From the NCBI GenBank assembly GCA_030600745.1, contig JAUVLL010000042.1:1-14166 (forward strand): DNA of 14,166 bases, written 5' to 3'. The first letter of the stretch is position 1. Every line of letters begins with the position of its first letter. The position numbers and the translations under genes are program-made. Positions 6,866-14,142 of this stretch are shown piece after piece. This stretch comes from Spirochaetaceae bacterium. Its GTDB lineage: Bacteria; Spirochaetota; Spirochaetia; B11-G9. The notes under the pieces are model-generated. The model had not been told where the DNA came from, did no database searches, and was given only the letters and a program-made list of their open reading frames with translations.

Positions 6866-7846
6866 ATGAAACGAATCCTATTAATACTGTTGATTCTTGG
6901 ATGTTCTGTTATGGTGATGGCAGAAGGGGAGGTCGAATCAAATGAGTTAACCGTCTATACACCTGCTTCCAAGGAACAGATTAATTTGATAGTACCTCTC
7001 TTTGAAAAAAAGTATGGTGCCATCGTTAATGTTGTAGAGGGCGGTACTGGAGAACTTTTTAACCGTATTAAAGCAGAAGCAGAAAATGTCCAGGCGGACA
7101 TTATGTTTACAGGTGGAATCGATTCAGGCGGAAGTTTCAGAGAATATCTGACTGATTATGTTTCAATAGAGGAAGGTAAGCTTTTTGATCCGGCCAAGGG
7201 CCACCCCTGGTACAATGCTGTCTTTCTTCATCCTATGGGTATTATATACAACACGAATCTGGTCAGGGAAGGTGAGGTAAAAGGATGGATGGATTTAACA
7301 GATCCAAAGTGGGAAGGTCAGGTACTTATGCCCGATCCCAGAAAATCAGGTTCTGCCTTTGGTGAACTGATTATCCATCTTCATGCCTTCGGACGTGAAG
7401 ATAAAGGATGGGATTACTTTAAGAGCCTTTATAAGAACCTGATAGTTACCACTTCATCCAGTCACACCTATAAGTTTGTTGCCTCGGGTGAGTTCCCATT
7501 GGGTCTAACTCATGAGCGAAATGCATATAAATACAGAGATGGCGGATCTCCTGTCGGATTTGTATATCCTGAGGAAGGAACAGCTGTACGTCCTGATGGC
7601 CTTTATCTTGTTAAAAATGGTCCTAATCCAGAGCTGGCAAAAACATTTATTGATTTTGTTCTCTCTAAAGAAGTAATGGAATTACTCAGAGATACAGGAT
7701 ACAGGGTGAACAGAGTAGATGTTGAACCACCGGCAGGTTATCCGGCGATTGAAGTTATCAAGACATGTGATTACGATCCGGTCTGGGCTGCAGAAAACAG
7801 AGAAATGATTTTAAAGAAGTATACAGAAATAGCTGAGACAAATTAG
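6866..7846 (+). CDS. ABC transporter periplasmic substrate-binding protein (Fbp/Afu/PhnS-like)
   Basis: A 326-residue family-1 extracellular solute-binding protein. The N-terminus MKRILLILLILG is a short hydrophobic signal. It is followed by C13, a possible relaxed lipobox (ILGC), or by cleavage after VMA (residues 17-19), so it is either a lipoprotein or a periplasmic protein. The mature part opens with ELTVYTPASKEQINLIVPLF, the hallmark of the iron(III)/2-aminoethylphosphonate/hexose-phosphate binding group, followed by VVEGGTGELFNRIKAEAE, ADIMFTGG and GIIYNTNLV. The start is ATG 6866, with AAGGAGA and a 5-nt gap; the open frame back to 6773 crosses the promoter. The usual iron-binding tyrosine pair is not evident, and the operon holds a phosphatase and sugar enzymes. 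A phosphorylated or phosphonate-like ligand is therefore more likely than iron, but this is inference. Confidence 0.85.
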   Translation: MKRILLILLILGCSVMVMAEGEVESNELTVYTPASKEQINLIVPLFEKKYGAIVNVVEGGTGELFNRIKAEAENVQADIMFTGGIDSGGSFREYLTDYVSIEEGKLFDPAKGHPWYNAVFLHPMGIIYNTNLVREGEVKGWMDLTDPKWEGQVLMPDPRKSGSAFGELIIHLHAFGREDKGWDYFKSLYKNLIVTTSSSHTYKFVASGEFPLGLTHERNAYKYRDGGSPVGFVYPEEGTAVRPDGLYLVKNGPNPELAKTFIDFVLSKEVMELLRDTGYRVNRVDVEPPAGYPAIEVIKTCDYDPVWAAENREMILKKYTEIAETN

Positions 7847-7872
7847 TACCATCTATCTATTACATTTCATAA

Positions 7873-7904
7873 AATGCCGGGAATAATCTCCCGGCATTCT
7901 TTTC
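7873..7904 (+). terminator. Strong intercistronic hairpin after the binding-protein gene (attenuator or mRNA stabiliser)
   Basis: AATGCCGGGA (7873-7882) and TCCCGGCATT (7889-7898) form a perfect 10-bp GC-rich stem with a 6-nt loop, followed by a short pyrimidine run CTTTTC. The run is too short for an efficient terminator. The hairpin sits between the binding-protein stop and the ribosome binding site of the ATPase gene. Such elements often keep binding-protein mRNA more abundant than the membrane components. Confidence 0.65.
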
Positions 7905-7915
7905 AGGGAGGGGAT

Positions 7916-9022
7916 ATGGCATCAGTTGGAGTTAAGGTTGATAATGTAAGTAAGTATTTTGGAGATCTTGCAGCAGTAGATAATCTTTCATTGGAGATTA
8001 AAGCTGGTGAGCTTTTTACACTTCTCGGTCCTTCAGGGTGTGGCAAAACCACTTTATTACGTACAATTGCCGGTTTCTATTATCAGGATAATGGACGAAT
8101 ACTATTTGATGATAAACAAATTGATCTTCTTCCCCCACATAAGCGAAATACAGGTATGGTATTCCAAAGTTATGCTATTTTCCCTTTTCTGAGTGTTTTT
8201 GACAATGTTGCCTATGGCCTGAAAGCTCATGGTGTTTCAAAATCAGAACAAAAAGTACGTGTTATGGAAGCAATCAGTCTTGTACGTCTAACGGGACTGG
8301 AGAAAAGACGACCAAACCAGCTTTCCGGAGGACAGCAGCAGAGAGTTGCTGTTGCCAGGGCCATAGTAATTGAACCTCAGGTTCTTCTGATGGATGAGCC
8401 TCTCTCCAATCTCGATGCAAAATTGAGAGTTGAGATGCGAGTCGACATAAGACGTTTACAGAAGAAGCTGGGGATTACAATGATCTATGTAACCCACGAC
8501 CAGGAGGAGGCTCTGGCAATATCTGATCGTATTGCTGTAATGTCCACAGGATGTATTGCTCAAATGGGAAGTCCCTGGGAAATCTATCATAATCCTACTG
8601 ACCCCTATGTTGCAAATTTTATTGGGGTCAGTAATTTCTTTGTTTGCTCTGTTAAATCAATGGATCCGGACAATCAAAAAATAAAGGTGGATTTTTTTGG
8701 GAAGACATTCGAGACTTCATTTCTGTTAAAAGCAGAAACAAAAAAAGTTATAGTTTCTATAAGACCGGAGGCAATGAATATTGTCAAACAGGAAGATACC
8801 TTCCCGGAAAAAATTAATTTTAAGGCAAAGATTGTAGATACTACTTATCTTGGTGCAGGATTACGGATAACTGCCAGAGTTATGGACGATGTTGATTTTC
8901 AGATTCAGATTGGTCATCCAAAGCAAATCACTGATTTTGTATCCGGCAGTGAGGTTGTTGTTGAATTCTCACCGGAAGATGTTACGGTATTTCCTGATGA
9001 GAGTGTTAATAATGAAGATTAA
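7916..9022 (+). CDS. ABC transporter ATP-binding protein (FbpC/PotA-like)
   Basis: A 368-residue cytoplasmic ATPase energising the transporter. All nucleotide-binding motifs are intact: Walker A GPSGCGKT (38-45), Q-loop FQSYAIFP (Q84), signature LSGGQQQR (136-143), Walker B LLMDEP (157-162), D-loop SNLD and H-loop YVTHDQEEA (H194). A C-terminal extension of about 120 residues looks like the TOBE/OB regulatory domain typical of the CUT1/spermidine/iron group. I chose ATG 7916, preceded by AGGGAGGGG. An upstream in-frame ATG at 7874 lies inside the hairpin stem and lacks a ribosome binding site. It lies 69 bp after the binding-protein gene and overlaps the permease gene by 11 bp. It is the sole ATPase in the operon and should act as a homodimer. 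Confidence 0.92.
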   Translation: MASVGVKVDNVSKYFGDLAAVDNLSLEIKAGELFTLLGPSGCGKTTLLRTIAGFYYQDNGRILFDDKQIDLLPPHKRNTGMVFQSYAIFPFLSVFDNVAYGLKAHGVSKSEQKVRVMEAISLVRLTGLEKRRPNQLSGGQQQRVAVARAIVIEPQVLLMDEPLSNLDAKLRVEMRVDIRRLQKKLGITMIYVTHDQEEALAISDRIAVMSTGCIAQMGSPWEIYHNPTDPYVANFIGVSNFFVCSVKSMDPDNQKIKVDFFGKTFETSFLLKAETKKVIVSIRPEAMNIVKQEDTFPEKINFKAKIVDTTYLGAGLRITARVMDDVDFQIQIGHPKQITDFVSGSEVVVEFSPEDVTVFPDESVNNED

Positions 9023-10703
9023 TAAACTAGCCATAAGAAGACAAATCTTTGATGTATGGAATATTCCAGTGTTAATTTTAATTATCAGTTTCTCTGTTTT
9101 TCTTCTCTATCCTGTATTTATGGTTATCAAATCCAGCATGATAAGCGTTGACGGTGCTGCAATATCATTACAGAGCTATGTGAAGTTCTTCAGTATTGCC
9201 TATTACTACAAAGCATTAACCAACACCCTCCTTCTGGGAGTTCTTGGAACTGCCGGTATAATGATACTTGTTATTCCCCTCGCTTATCTATATTCCAGGT
9301 ATAAAATCTTTGGGCATACCCTTGTAGGAACGGTTCTCTGGATTCCATATCTTACTCCTGCTTTTATTGGAGCGTATACCTGGCTTATACTCTTTGGAAA
9401 GTATGGGTTAATAACCGATTTTTTCAGGAATATAGGGATTATGATTCCTTCCATTGGTGGTTTCAGCGGTATACTGAGTGTTTTTATTCTTACATACTAT
9501 CCTCTTGGGTTTATCCTTCTAATCGGTGCATTTCAGACAATTGACCCTTCTCTGGAAGAAGCTGCTCATAATCTGGGTGCTTCCAATTTACGTCGTTTCT
9601 GGACTGTAACAGTACCCAGTACTACACCATCAATTCTTAATGCATCTCTTTTGGTATTTATTCTTATTATTGATTCATTTGGTATTCCGGCGATAGTCGG
9701 AGTAGGTACCCCGGTACTTACCACACTTGTCTTTGGAGAGTTTACATCCGAGATGGGAGGGCCGCCTGTTATGGCCGCTACAGGTGCAACTATTCTTCTT
9801 TTTATTTCCATGTCTATTCTAATAATACAAAGGGTATATCTTCAAAGAAGGAGTTTTGTTTCCAGTGGTACCCGCAGTATAGATATGATAAATCCAAAAC
9901 CCTTAAAAAAAATCGCATTAAGTCTGATATTTGTTATTGTTCTGATTTTTTCACTTCTTCCGATAATAACAATTATGATTTCATCCTTTACTGTTTCAAA
10001 TGGTCCGGTATTGCAATATGGGAATTTCACCCTCGACCATTACAGGAATACATTCTATGCAGTTGTGCGCCCTTTGAAAAATTCCTATATATTAGCTACA
10101 ATCTCCATGATCCTGGATCTTTTCCTGGGTTCTCTTATTGGTTATGTAATTATTAGAAAGGGAAAACGAATGGCAACTTTTATTGATGCCTTTGTAGCTC
10201 TGCCTCTGGGTGTTCCAGGTGTACTTCTTGGTATCGGTCTGATTCTCGGTTTCTCCAAAGGACCACTGGTACTGGTGGGAACATCCTCCATCCTGATAGT
10301 AGCCTATTTTGTCCGTCGTCTCCCTCACCCTGTTAGAACTGTTTCTGCCATTCTTGCACAGGTGGATGAGAATATAGAAGAAGCATCGGTTAATCTTGGG
10401 GTTCCTCCCATTAAAACATTTTTCAAAGTCACCACAAGAATGATTTTCCCGGGCATAGCCACAGGGGGATTACTGGCATGGACCACTTCGGTTTCCGACC
10501 TTACCTGCACAATTCTTATCTATCCTGCCAGATGGAAAACCCTGACTGTGGAAACTTATGCACAGATTAGAAGCGACCTTTACGGACCTGCATCGGTAGT
10601 AGGAATATTTCTACTGCTATCCGTCATGATGCCAATTTTTATTGTTAATATGATAAGTCAAAGAAAACAACGATTAAAAACACAAGGAGTGAATAGTAAA
10701 TAG
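9012..10703 (+). CDS. ABC transporter fused two-domain permease (FbpB/AfuB-like)
   Basis: A 563-residue inner-membrane protein built from two BPD_transp_1 permease domains in tandem, about 12 hydrophobic segments in all. Domain 1 (about 1-275) has the EAA loop LEEAAHNLGASNLRRFW (181-197); domain 2 (about 298-555) has IEEASVNLGVPPIKTFF (455-471). These cytoplasmic loops dock onto the ATPase. Such fusions are typical of the iron(III)/hexose-phosphate/aminoethylphosphonate uptake family and remove the need for a second permease gene. The start is ATG 9012, inside the last codons of the ATPase gene. An in-frame ATG at 8997 is an alternative adding five residues, and neither has a strong ribosome binding site, so coupled translation is likely. 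The frame extends back to 8889 without support. Confidence 0.9.
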   Translation: MKINKLAIRRQIFDVWNIPVLILIISFSVFLLYPVFMVIKSSMISVDGAAISLQSYVKFFSIAYYYKALTNTLLLGVLGTAGIMILVIPLAYLYSRYKIFGHTLVGTVLWIPYLTPAFIGAYTWLILFGKYGLITDFFRNIGIMIPSIGGFSGILSVFILTYYPLGFILLIGAFQTIDPSLEEAAHNLGASNLRRFWTVTVPSTTPSILNASLLVFILIIDSFGIPAIVGVGTPVLTTLVFGEFTSEMGGPPVMAATGATILLFISMSILIIQRVYLQRRSFVSSGTRSIDMINPKPLKKIALSLIFVIVLIFSLLPIITIMISSFTVSNGPVLQYGNFTLDHYRNTFYAVVRPLKNSYILATISMILDLFLGSLIGYVIIRKGKRMATFIDAFVALPLGVPGVLLGIGLILGFSKGPLVLVGTSSILIVAYFVRRLPHPVRTVSAILAQVDENIEEASVNLGVPPIKTFFKVTTRMIFPGIATGGLLAWTTSVSDLTCTILIYPARWKTLTVETYAQIRSDLYGPASVVGIFLLLSVMMPIFIVNMISQRKQRLKTQGVNSK

Positions 10704-10739
10704 TATTATGCAGCAGAGCTGTAAAAGGAGGAATTTGAT

Positions 10740-11612
10740 ATGCCGAAATTTAATACTGCCGTTTGCTTTGATTGGGATGGTACTATCATAGATTCCATGA
10801 ATGACAAATTTGAGAATTTTATTTTTGCCATAATAAAGGCATTCAAAATGGATATCCAAATTCCGAATACTCTACTATCGGATCTTCGTAAGCTGATTGA
10901 TTTCTGTCACAAAGAATATGGTGGAGAATTAAGGGTCTATCAGTTCGATAATGTCGTGAATTCCCTTAGTCATCCAGAGGACCTTCTACGGGTTATCCGG
11001 CTTCTTGCAGATCACCCTCATCATCTTAAAGACTCCTCTTATATTAGGGAAAGACATATGTATACCAACTTCCAGGAGGAATTGGAAGGAGGCACAAAAT
11101 CAGATTTCTTATCATGGGTAAGCAGTATTGGAAATATTCTGGAAACCTTTATGAATATGGAAAATTCTCCACTTAACAGGTTTATCTCCCTCCCTGATCG
11201 GAAAAAGTGCTTTGATATTTTTGATCAGGAATATACAGCTTTAAATACCAAATCATCTCAAAACTGGAAGCCTTTTGCAAAAGCTGAAGGCGTTCTGAAA
11301 AAAATCTCTACTTGTAATGATCTTTTTGTGGTTTCCAGTCTGCTTACACCCTTGTTAACCGAAGAAGTGAAAAATTACCCCTTTGCCGATAAAATAATCT
11401 CCTGTTTCGGGGGTGATAAAGGCGAGAATCTGAACCATGTAAAAACACTCGGATACCAGCGAGTTGTGTTTGTTGGAGATATGCCTGCTGATCGGGTTGC
11501 TGCTGTTAAGAACGGTGCGGATTTCTACCGGATTCATCCGGGGAAGGGTAAAGGCAATCATGACTGGGAGATGATGACCAGAGTGTTGAAACTGTACACC
11601 CTTGATATTTAA
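10740..11612 (+). CDS. HAD-superfamily phosphatase/hydrolase
   Basis: A 290-residue haloacid-dehalogenase-like hydrolase. Motif I is FDWDGTIIDS (nucleophile D11, acid/base D13), motif II FVVSSL (S199 or S200), the motif III lysine is probably K227 in GGDKGEN, and motif IV is VFVGDMPADRVAA (D247, D251). About 135 residues between motif I and residue 175 form a large helical C1-type cap, which normally sets specificity for small phosphorylated metabolites. The start is ATG 10740, with AAGGAGG 8 nt upstream and 36 bp after the permease stop, so it belongs to the transporter operon. The position suggests dephosphorylation of the imported compound or of a downstream intermediate. Phosphonatase or beta-phosphoglucomutase-like activity cannot be excluded from motifs alone. 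No signal peptide is present. Confidence 0.85.
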   Translation: MPKFNTAVCFDWDGTIIDSMNDKFENFIFAIIKAFKMDIQIPNTLLSDLRKLIDFCHKEYGGELRVYQFDNVVNSLSHPEDLLRVIRLLADHPHHLKDSSYIRERHMYTNFQEELEGGTKSDFLSWVSSIGNILETFMNMENSPLNRFISLPDRKKCFDIFDQEYTALNTKSSQNWKPFAKAEGVLKKISTCNDLFVVSSLLTPLLTEEVKNYPFADKIISCFGGDKGENLNHVKTLGYQRVVFVGDMPADRVAAVKNGADFYRIHPGKGKGNHDWEMMTRVLKLYTLDI

Positions 11613-11638
11613 TGTTTGTAAACATAAAACACCCTTGA
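11596..11638. repeat. 10-bp direct repeat ACACCCTTGA spanning the HAD gene end and next promoter
   Basis: ACACCCTTGA occurs at 11596-11605, in the last codons of the HAD gene, and again at 11629-11638, where it includes part of the -35 of the next promoter. The copies are 33 bp apart. They could be a small duplication or a paired binding site; the sequence does not decide. Confidence 0.35.
11612..11625. promoter_or_regulatory. Inverted repeat ATGTTT-GT-AAACAT upstream of the second ATPase promoter
   Basis: ATGTTT (11612-11617) and AAACAT (11620-11625) are inverted around a 2-bp centre. The element begins on the last base of the HAD stop codon and ends 9 bp before the -35 hexamer of the ATPase promoter, so it could be an operator or activator site. 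The AT-rich content makes chance occurrence quite possible. Confidence 0.3.
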
Positions 11639-11662
11639 CTTTTGTTATATTGATGGTAATAT
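11635..11662 (+). promoter_or_regulatory. Promoter of the second DUF4143 ATPase gene
   Basis: TTGACT (11635-11640) and TAATAT (11657-11662) are separated by 16 bp. The predicted start near 11669 leaves a leader of about 27 nt with a weak ACGGGG ribosome site 9 nt before the ATG at 11696. The gene can therefore be expressed independently of the transporter operon. Confidence 0.6.
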
Positions 11663-11695
11663 ATAAGTAAAGACTCATAAACGGGGTTTTTCTTT

Positions 11696-12991
11696 ATGAA
11701 GAGAGTAGTTGGAAAAAAGATTTTAGAATGGAAAAATTCGAATCGACGTAAACCTCTAATTATTCGCGGTGCACGTCAGGTTGGAAAAACCTGGCTGGTT
11801 GAGAGTTTTTTAGCCAGAGAGTTTGAAAGCTTTGTTAAGATTGATCTTGAAAAACGACATGATATTCATAACTACTTTGACGGGAACCTTGATCCAAAAA
11901 CAATTTTACCATTATTGGAATTAGAAGCTGGAAGAATTGTTCCTGGTAAAACTTTACTATTTCTTGACGAGATTCAGGCATGCCCCAGGGCAATCATGGC
12001 ATTACGCTATTTTTATGAGCAATTACCGGAGCTTCATATTGTGGCAGCTGGATCTTTGTTGGAGTTTGCCTTTGGTGAAATATCAATTCCTGTTGGACGG
12101 ATACAGTATTTGCATATGCACCCAATGACATTTTATGAATATCTTTTAGCTATGGACAAAGAACAGATGGCTGAATATATTCTGAAACCACAAAGTGGAA
12201 TACCGGAAGAGATTCAAAAAAAGATTCTCTTTGAATTGCGTAATTATTTTTTTATTGGAGGTATGCCGGAATGTGTCAAAACTTATAATGATACAGGTTC
12301 CATAGTAGAAACTTTTAAGGTCCAATCTGAAATACTTGATACTTACCGGGATGATTTCTCCAAATACAAACCTCATGTGGATATAACATGTCTTGATGCT
12401 GTATTTTTGAACGTTGCTAAAAGTGTTGGTGAACAGTTAAAATACTCCCGTCTTTCCAATACTCATTCCAGCCAAATGAATCACAAAGCATTTGATCTGC
12501 TGGTAAAAGCAAGGTTAATTACTAAAATTCCTGCAAGCGACCCATCCGGTTTACCATTGGGAGCAACAGCAAATCAAAAAAAATTCAAGGCAGCTATGCT
12601 GGATATCGGTCTTCTACAGAGAATCTGTCAAATCCCGGCAGAGTTGGAGCTTAAAGAAGAAAACCTTTTAGCTATGTATCGTGGTAAACTTGCAGAGCAA
12701 TTTGTTGCTCAGGAGATTTTAGCAAAAACTGATTCGGAGCTTTATTACTGGTCAAGAGAAGAAAGAAGCAGTAGTGCAGAAGTTGACTATCTTGTTGTTC
12801 ATCAGGGAGACATCTATCCCGTAGAAGTTAAATCCGGTGCAGGAGGAAGTATGAAAAGTCTTCATCTTATGCTGAAGAAATATAGTAATTGCCCACAGGG
12901 ATTAGTGCTCTATAGTGGTATTTACAAGGAACTACCTAAACAGAAACTTATATTCATGCCATTGTACTGTGCCGGGAGTATTAGTGATTAG
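11696..12991 (+). CDS. AAA_14 / DUF4143-family ATPase (second copy)
   Basis: A 431-residue protein with an N-terminal P-loop ATPase domain: Walker A GARQVGKT (25-32), Walker B LLFLDEIQ (D91, E92) and sensor-like AAGSLLEFA (118-126). The C-terminal DUF4143 region has E334, AEVDYLVV (E362, D364) and YPVEVKSG (E377, K379). This is an intact PD-(D/E)XK-like E...D...ExK arrangement, unlike the other copy in the window. That suggests a DNA-interacting or nuclease-like role, but the biological function of the family is not established. The two copies differ widely in sequence (GARQVGKTW versus GQRRSGKS), so they are not a recent duplication. The gene has its own promoter, and its last 11 bp overlap the stop end of the isomerase remnant on the other strand. 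Confidence 0.88.
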   Translation: MKRVVGKKILEWKNSNRRKPLIIRGARQVGKTWLVESFLAREFESFVKIDLEKRHDIHNYFDGNLDPKTILPLLELEAGRIVPGKTLLFLDEIQACPRAIMALRYFYEQLPELHIVAAGSLLEFAFGEISIPVGRIQYLHMHPMTFYEYLLAMDKEQMAEYILKPQSGIPEEIQKKILFELRNYFFIGGMPECVKTYNDTGSIVETFKVQSEILDTYRDDFSKYKPHVDITCLDAVFLNVAKSVGEQLKYSRLSNTHSSQMNHKAFDLLVKARLITKIPASDPSGLPLGATANQKKFKAAMLDIGLLQRICQIPAELELKEENLLAMYRGKLAEQFVAQEILAKTDSELYYWSREERSSSAEVDYLVVHQGDIYPVEVKSGAGGSMKSLHLMLKKYSNCPQGLVLYSGIYKELPKQKLIFMPLYCAGSISD

Positions 12992-13103
12992 AAAACTGCA
13001 GATCAATTCCATTATAACCATACCGGGAAGCTGCCTCTACAGCCTCTCGGGTATTCAGATTGGGCATGGCCATGGTTGTAAAACTTAGATTTTGTTTATT
13101 CAC
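12981..13103 (-). pseudogene. Truncated N-terminus of a TIM-barrel sugar isomerase/epimerase
   Basis: Reading on from the kinase gene on the same strand, a 40-codon frame (GTG 13103 to TAA 12981) encodes NLSFTTMAMPNLNTREAVEA followed by ASRYGYNGIDLQFSNH. This matches the first beta strand and helix of xylose-isomerase-like TIM-barrel enzymes (LSF...GYDGIDLR), which are normally 250-300 residues. It then stops abruptly, exactly where the convergent ATPase gene ends, and the remaining barrel is not on either side of the ATPase. The GTG start lies 10 bp after the kinase stop with no clear ribosome site, so the true start is uncertain. The best reading is a remnant of the next gene of the kinase operon, cut by a rearrangement. 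A genuine small protein is unlikely. Confidence 0.65.
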
Positions 13104-13113
13104 ATTATTATTT

Positions 13114-14142
13114 CTAACGCTGAACCCTGCCGGAGGAATCACCACCAGACAGATTAAGAACCTCATCTACTGTTAAAAGGGGCAAGTCACCCATTATAGA
13201 ATGCTTTAAACATGAAGCTGCAATGGCAAAATTAAGAGCCTCGGCATCATCACTATAACTGTTTAAACCGTAAATTAGACCAGATGCAAATGAATCTCCC
13301 CCTCCAACTCTATCTATAATGTTTTTAATTTCATATTTTTTTGAAACAAAAAAATCTTTACCATTATTCAGAACCGCGGACCAGCCGTTATCATTGGCAG
13401 AATGGCTTTCCCTCATGGTAATGGCCATTTTTCTAATATTTGGATATTTCTTCATTACTTTATTTGTAAGATTTTTATATTTATCAGAATCCAGCCTTCC
13501 ACCTTCAATATCAACATCAAGGCTAATTCCAAGAGATTTTTGACAGTCCTCTTCATTCCCAATAACAACATCCACATACTTTACAAGTTCACCCATAACT
13601 TCAGGAGCTCTTTTCCCGTACTTCCAGAGTTTATTGCGGAAATTAAGATCGCAGGAAACTGTTAGACCCATTTCTTTTGCCTTTTTTACAGAATCAAGGG
13701 AAAGTTCAGCAGCACTTGCCGAAATCGCCGGGGTAATTCCTGTAATATGAAACCATGTGGCTGATTTAAAAATATCATTCCAGTTTAGATCTCCAGTTTT
13801 AGCTTCCGAAATTGCAGAATTTGCCCTGTCATAGATAACCCTGGAGGGTCTTTGGTTAGCTCCCGTTTCAAGGAAATAGATTCCCAGTCTGTTTCCCTTT
13901 CTTACTATCTTTGCTGTATTAACTCCATATTTTCGGAGTTCTTCAATACAGGCATCCCCAATTTGATTTTTTGGAATTAAGGAGACAAAAACTGCATCAA
14001 GACCATATCTTGCAAGGCCTACTGCAACATTGGCCTCTCCTCCCCCAAAGGTTGCCTCAAGCATTGGGCTCTGAAAAAATCTCTCATTGTTTGGAGATTT
14101 CAGCCTTAGCATAATCTCACCAAATGTGACTATTTTAGACAT
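13114..14142 (-). CDS. kdgK: 2-dehydro-3-deoxygluconokinase (KDG kinase, PfkB family)
   Basis: A 342-residue PfkB-family kinase phosphorylating 2-keto-3-deoxygluconate to KDPG, the entry to the Entner-Doudoroff aldolase step in uronate and pectin breakdown. It starts MSKIVTFGEIMLRL and has the PfkB signature TFGGGEANVAVGLARYG (31-47). SCDLNFRNKLWKY (163-175) is characteristic of the KdgK group, and RVGGGDSFASGLIYGL holds the catalytic base D283 in the GxGD motif (GGGD here). The C-terminus AASCLKHSIMGD...GGDSSGRVQR is also typical of KDG kinases. The start is ATG 14142, with AAAGGAG 9 nt upstream. The gene has its own reading direction away from the right edge, so the promoter and any upstream partner such as KDPG aldolase lie outside the window. 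A truncated isomerase follows it. Confidence 0.85.
   Translation of the reverse strand: MSKIVTFGEIMLRLKSPNNERFFQSPMLEATFGGGEANVAVGLARYGLDAVFVSLIPKNQIGDACIEELRKYGVNTAKIVRKGNRLGIYFLETGANQRPSRVIYDRANSAISEAKTGDLNWNDIFKSATWFHITGITPAISASAAELSLDSVKKAKEMGLTVSCDLNFRNKLWKYGKRAPEVMGELVKYVDVVIGNEEDCQKSLGISLDVDIEGGRLDSDKYKNLTNKVMKKYPNIRKMAITMRESHSANDNGWSAVLNNGKDFFVSKKYEIKNIIDRVGGGDSFASGLIYGLNSYSDDAEALNFAIAASCLKHSIMGDLPLLTVDEVLNLSGGDSSGRVQR

Noticed and set aside
8889..9011. Permease start at 8889
   Set aside because: It lies deep inside the ABC ATPase coding sequence with no ribosome site; family length and hydrophobic profile fit a start at 9012 (or 8997).
11355..11678. 107-codon minus-strand frame over the HAD 3' end
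   Set aside because: It is antisense to conserved HAD motifs III/IV, resembles no family and lacks a ribosome site; treated as a shadow frame.
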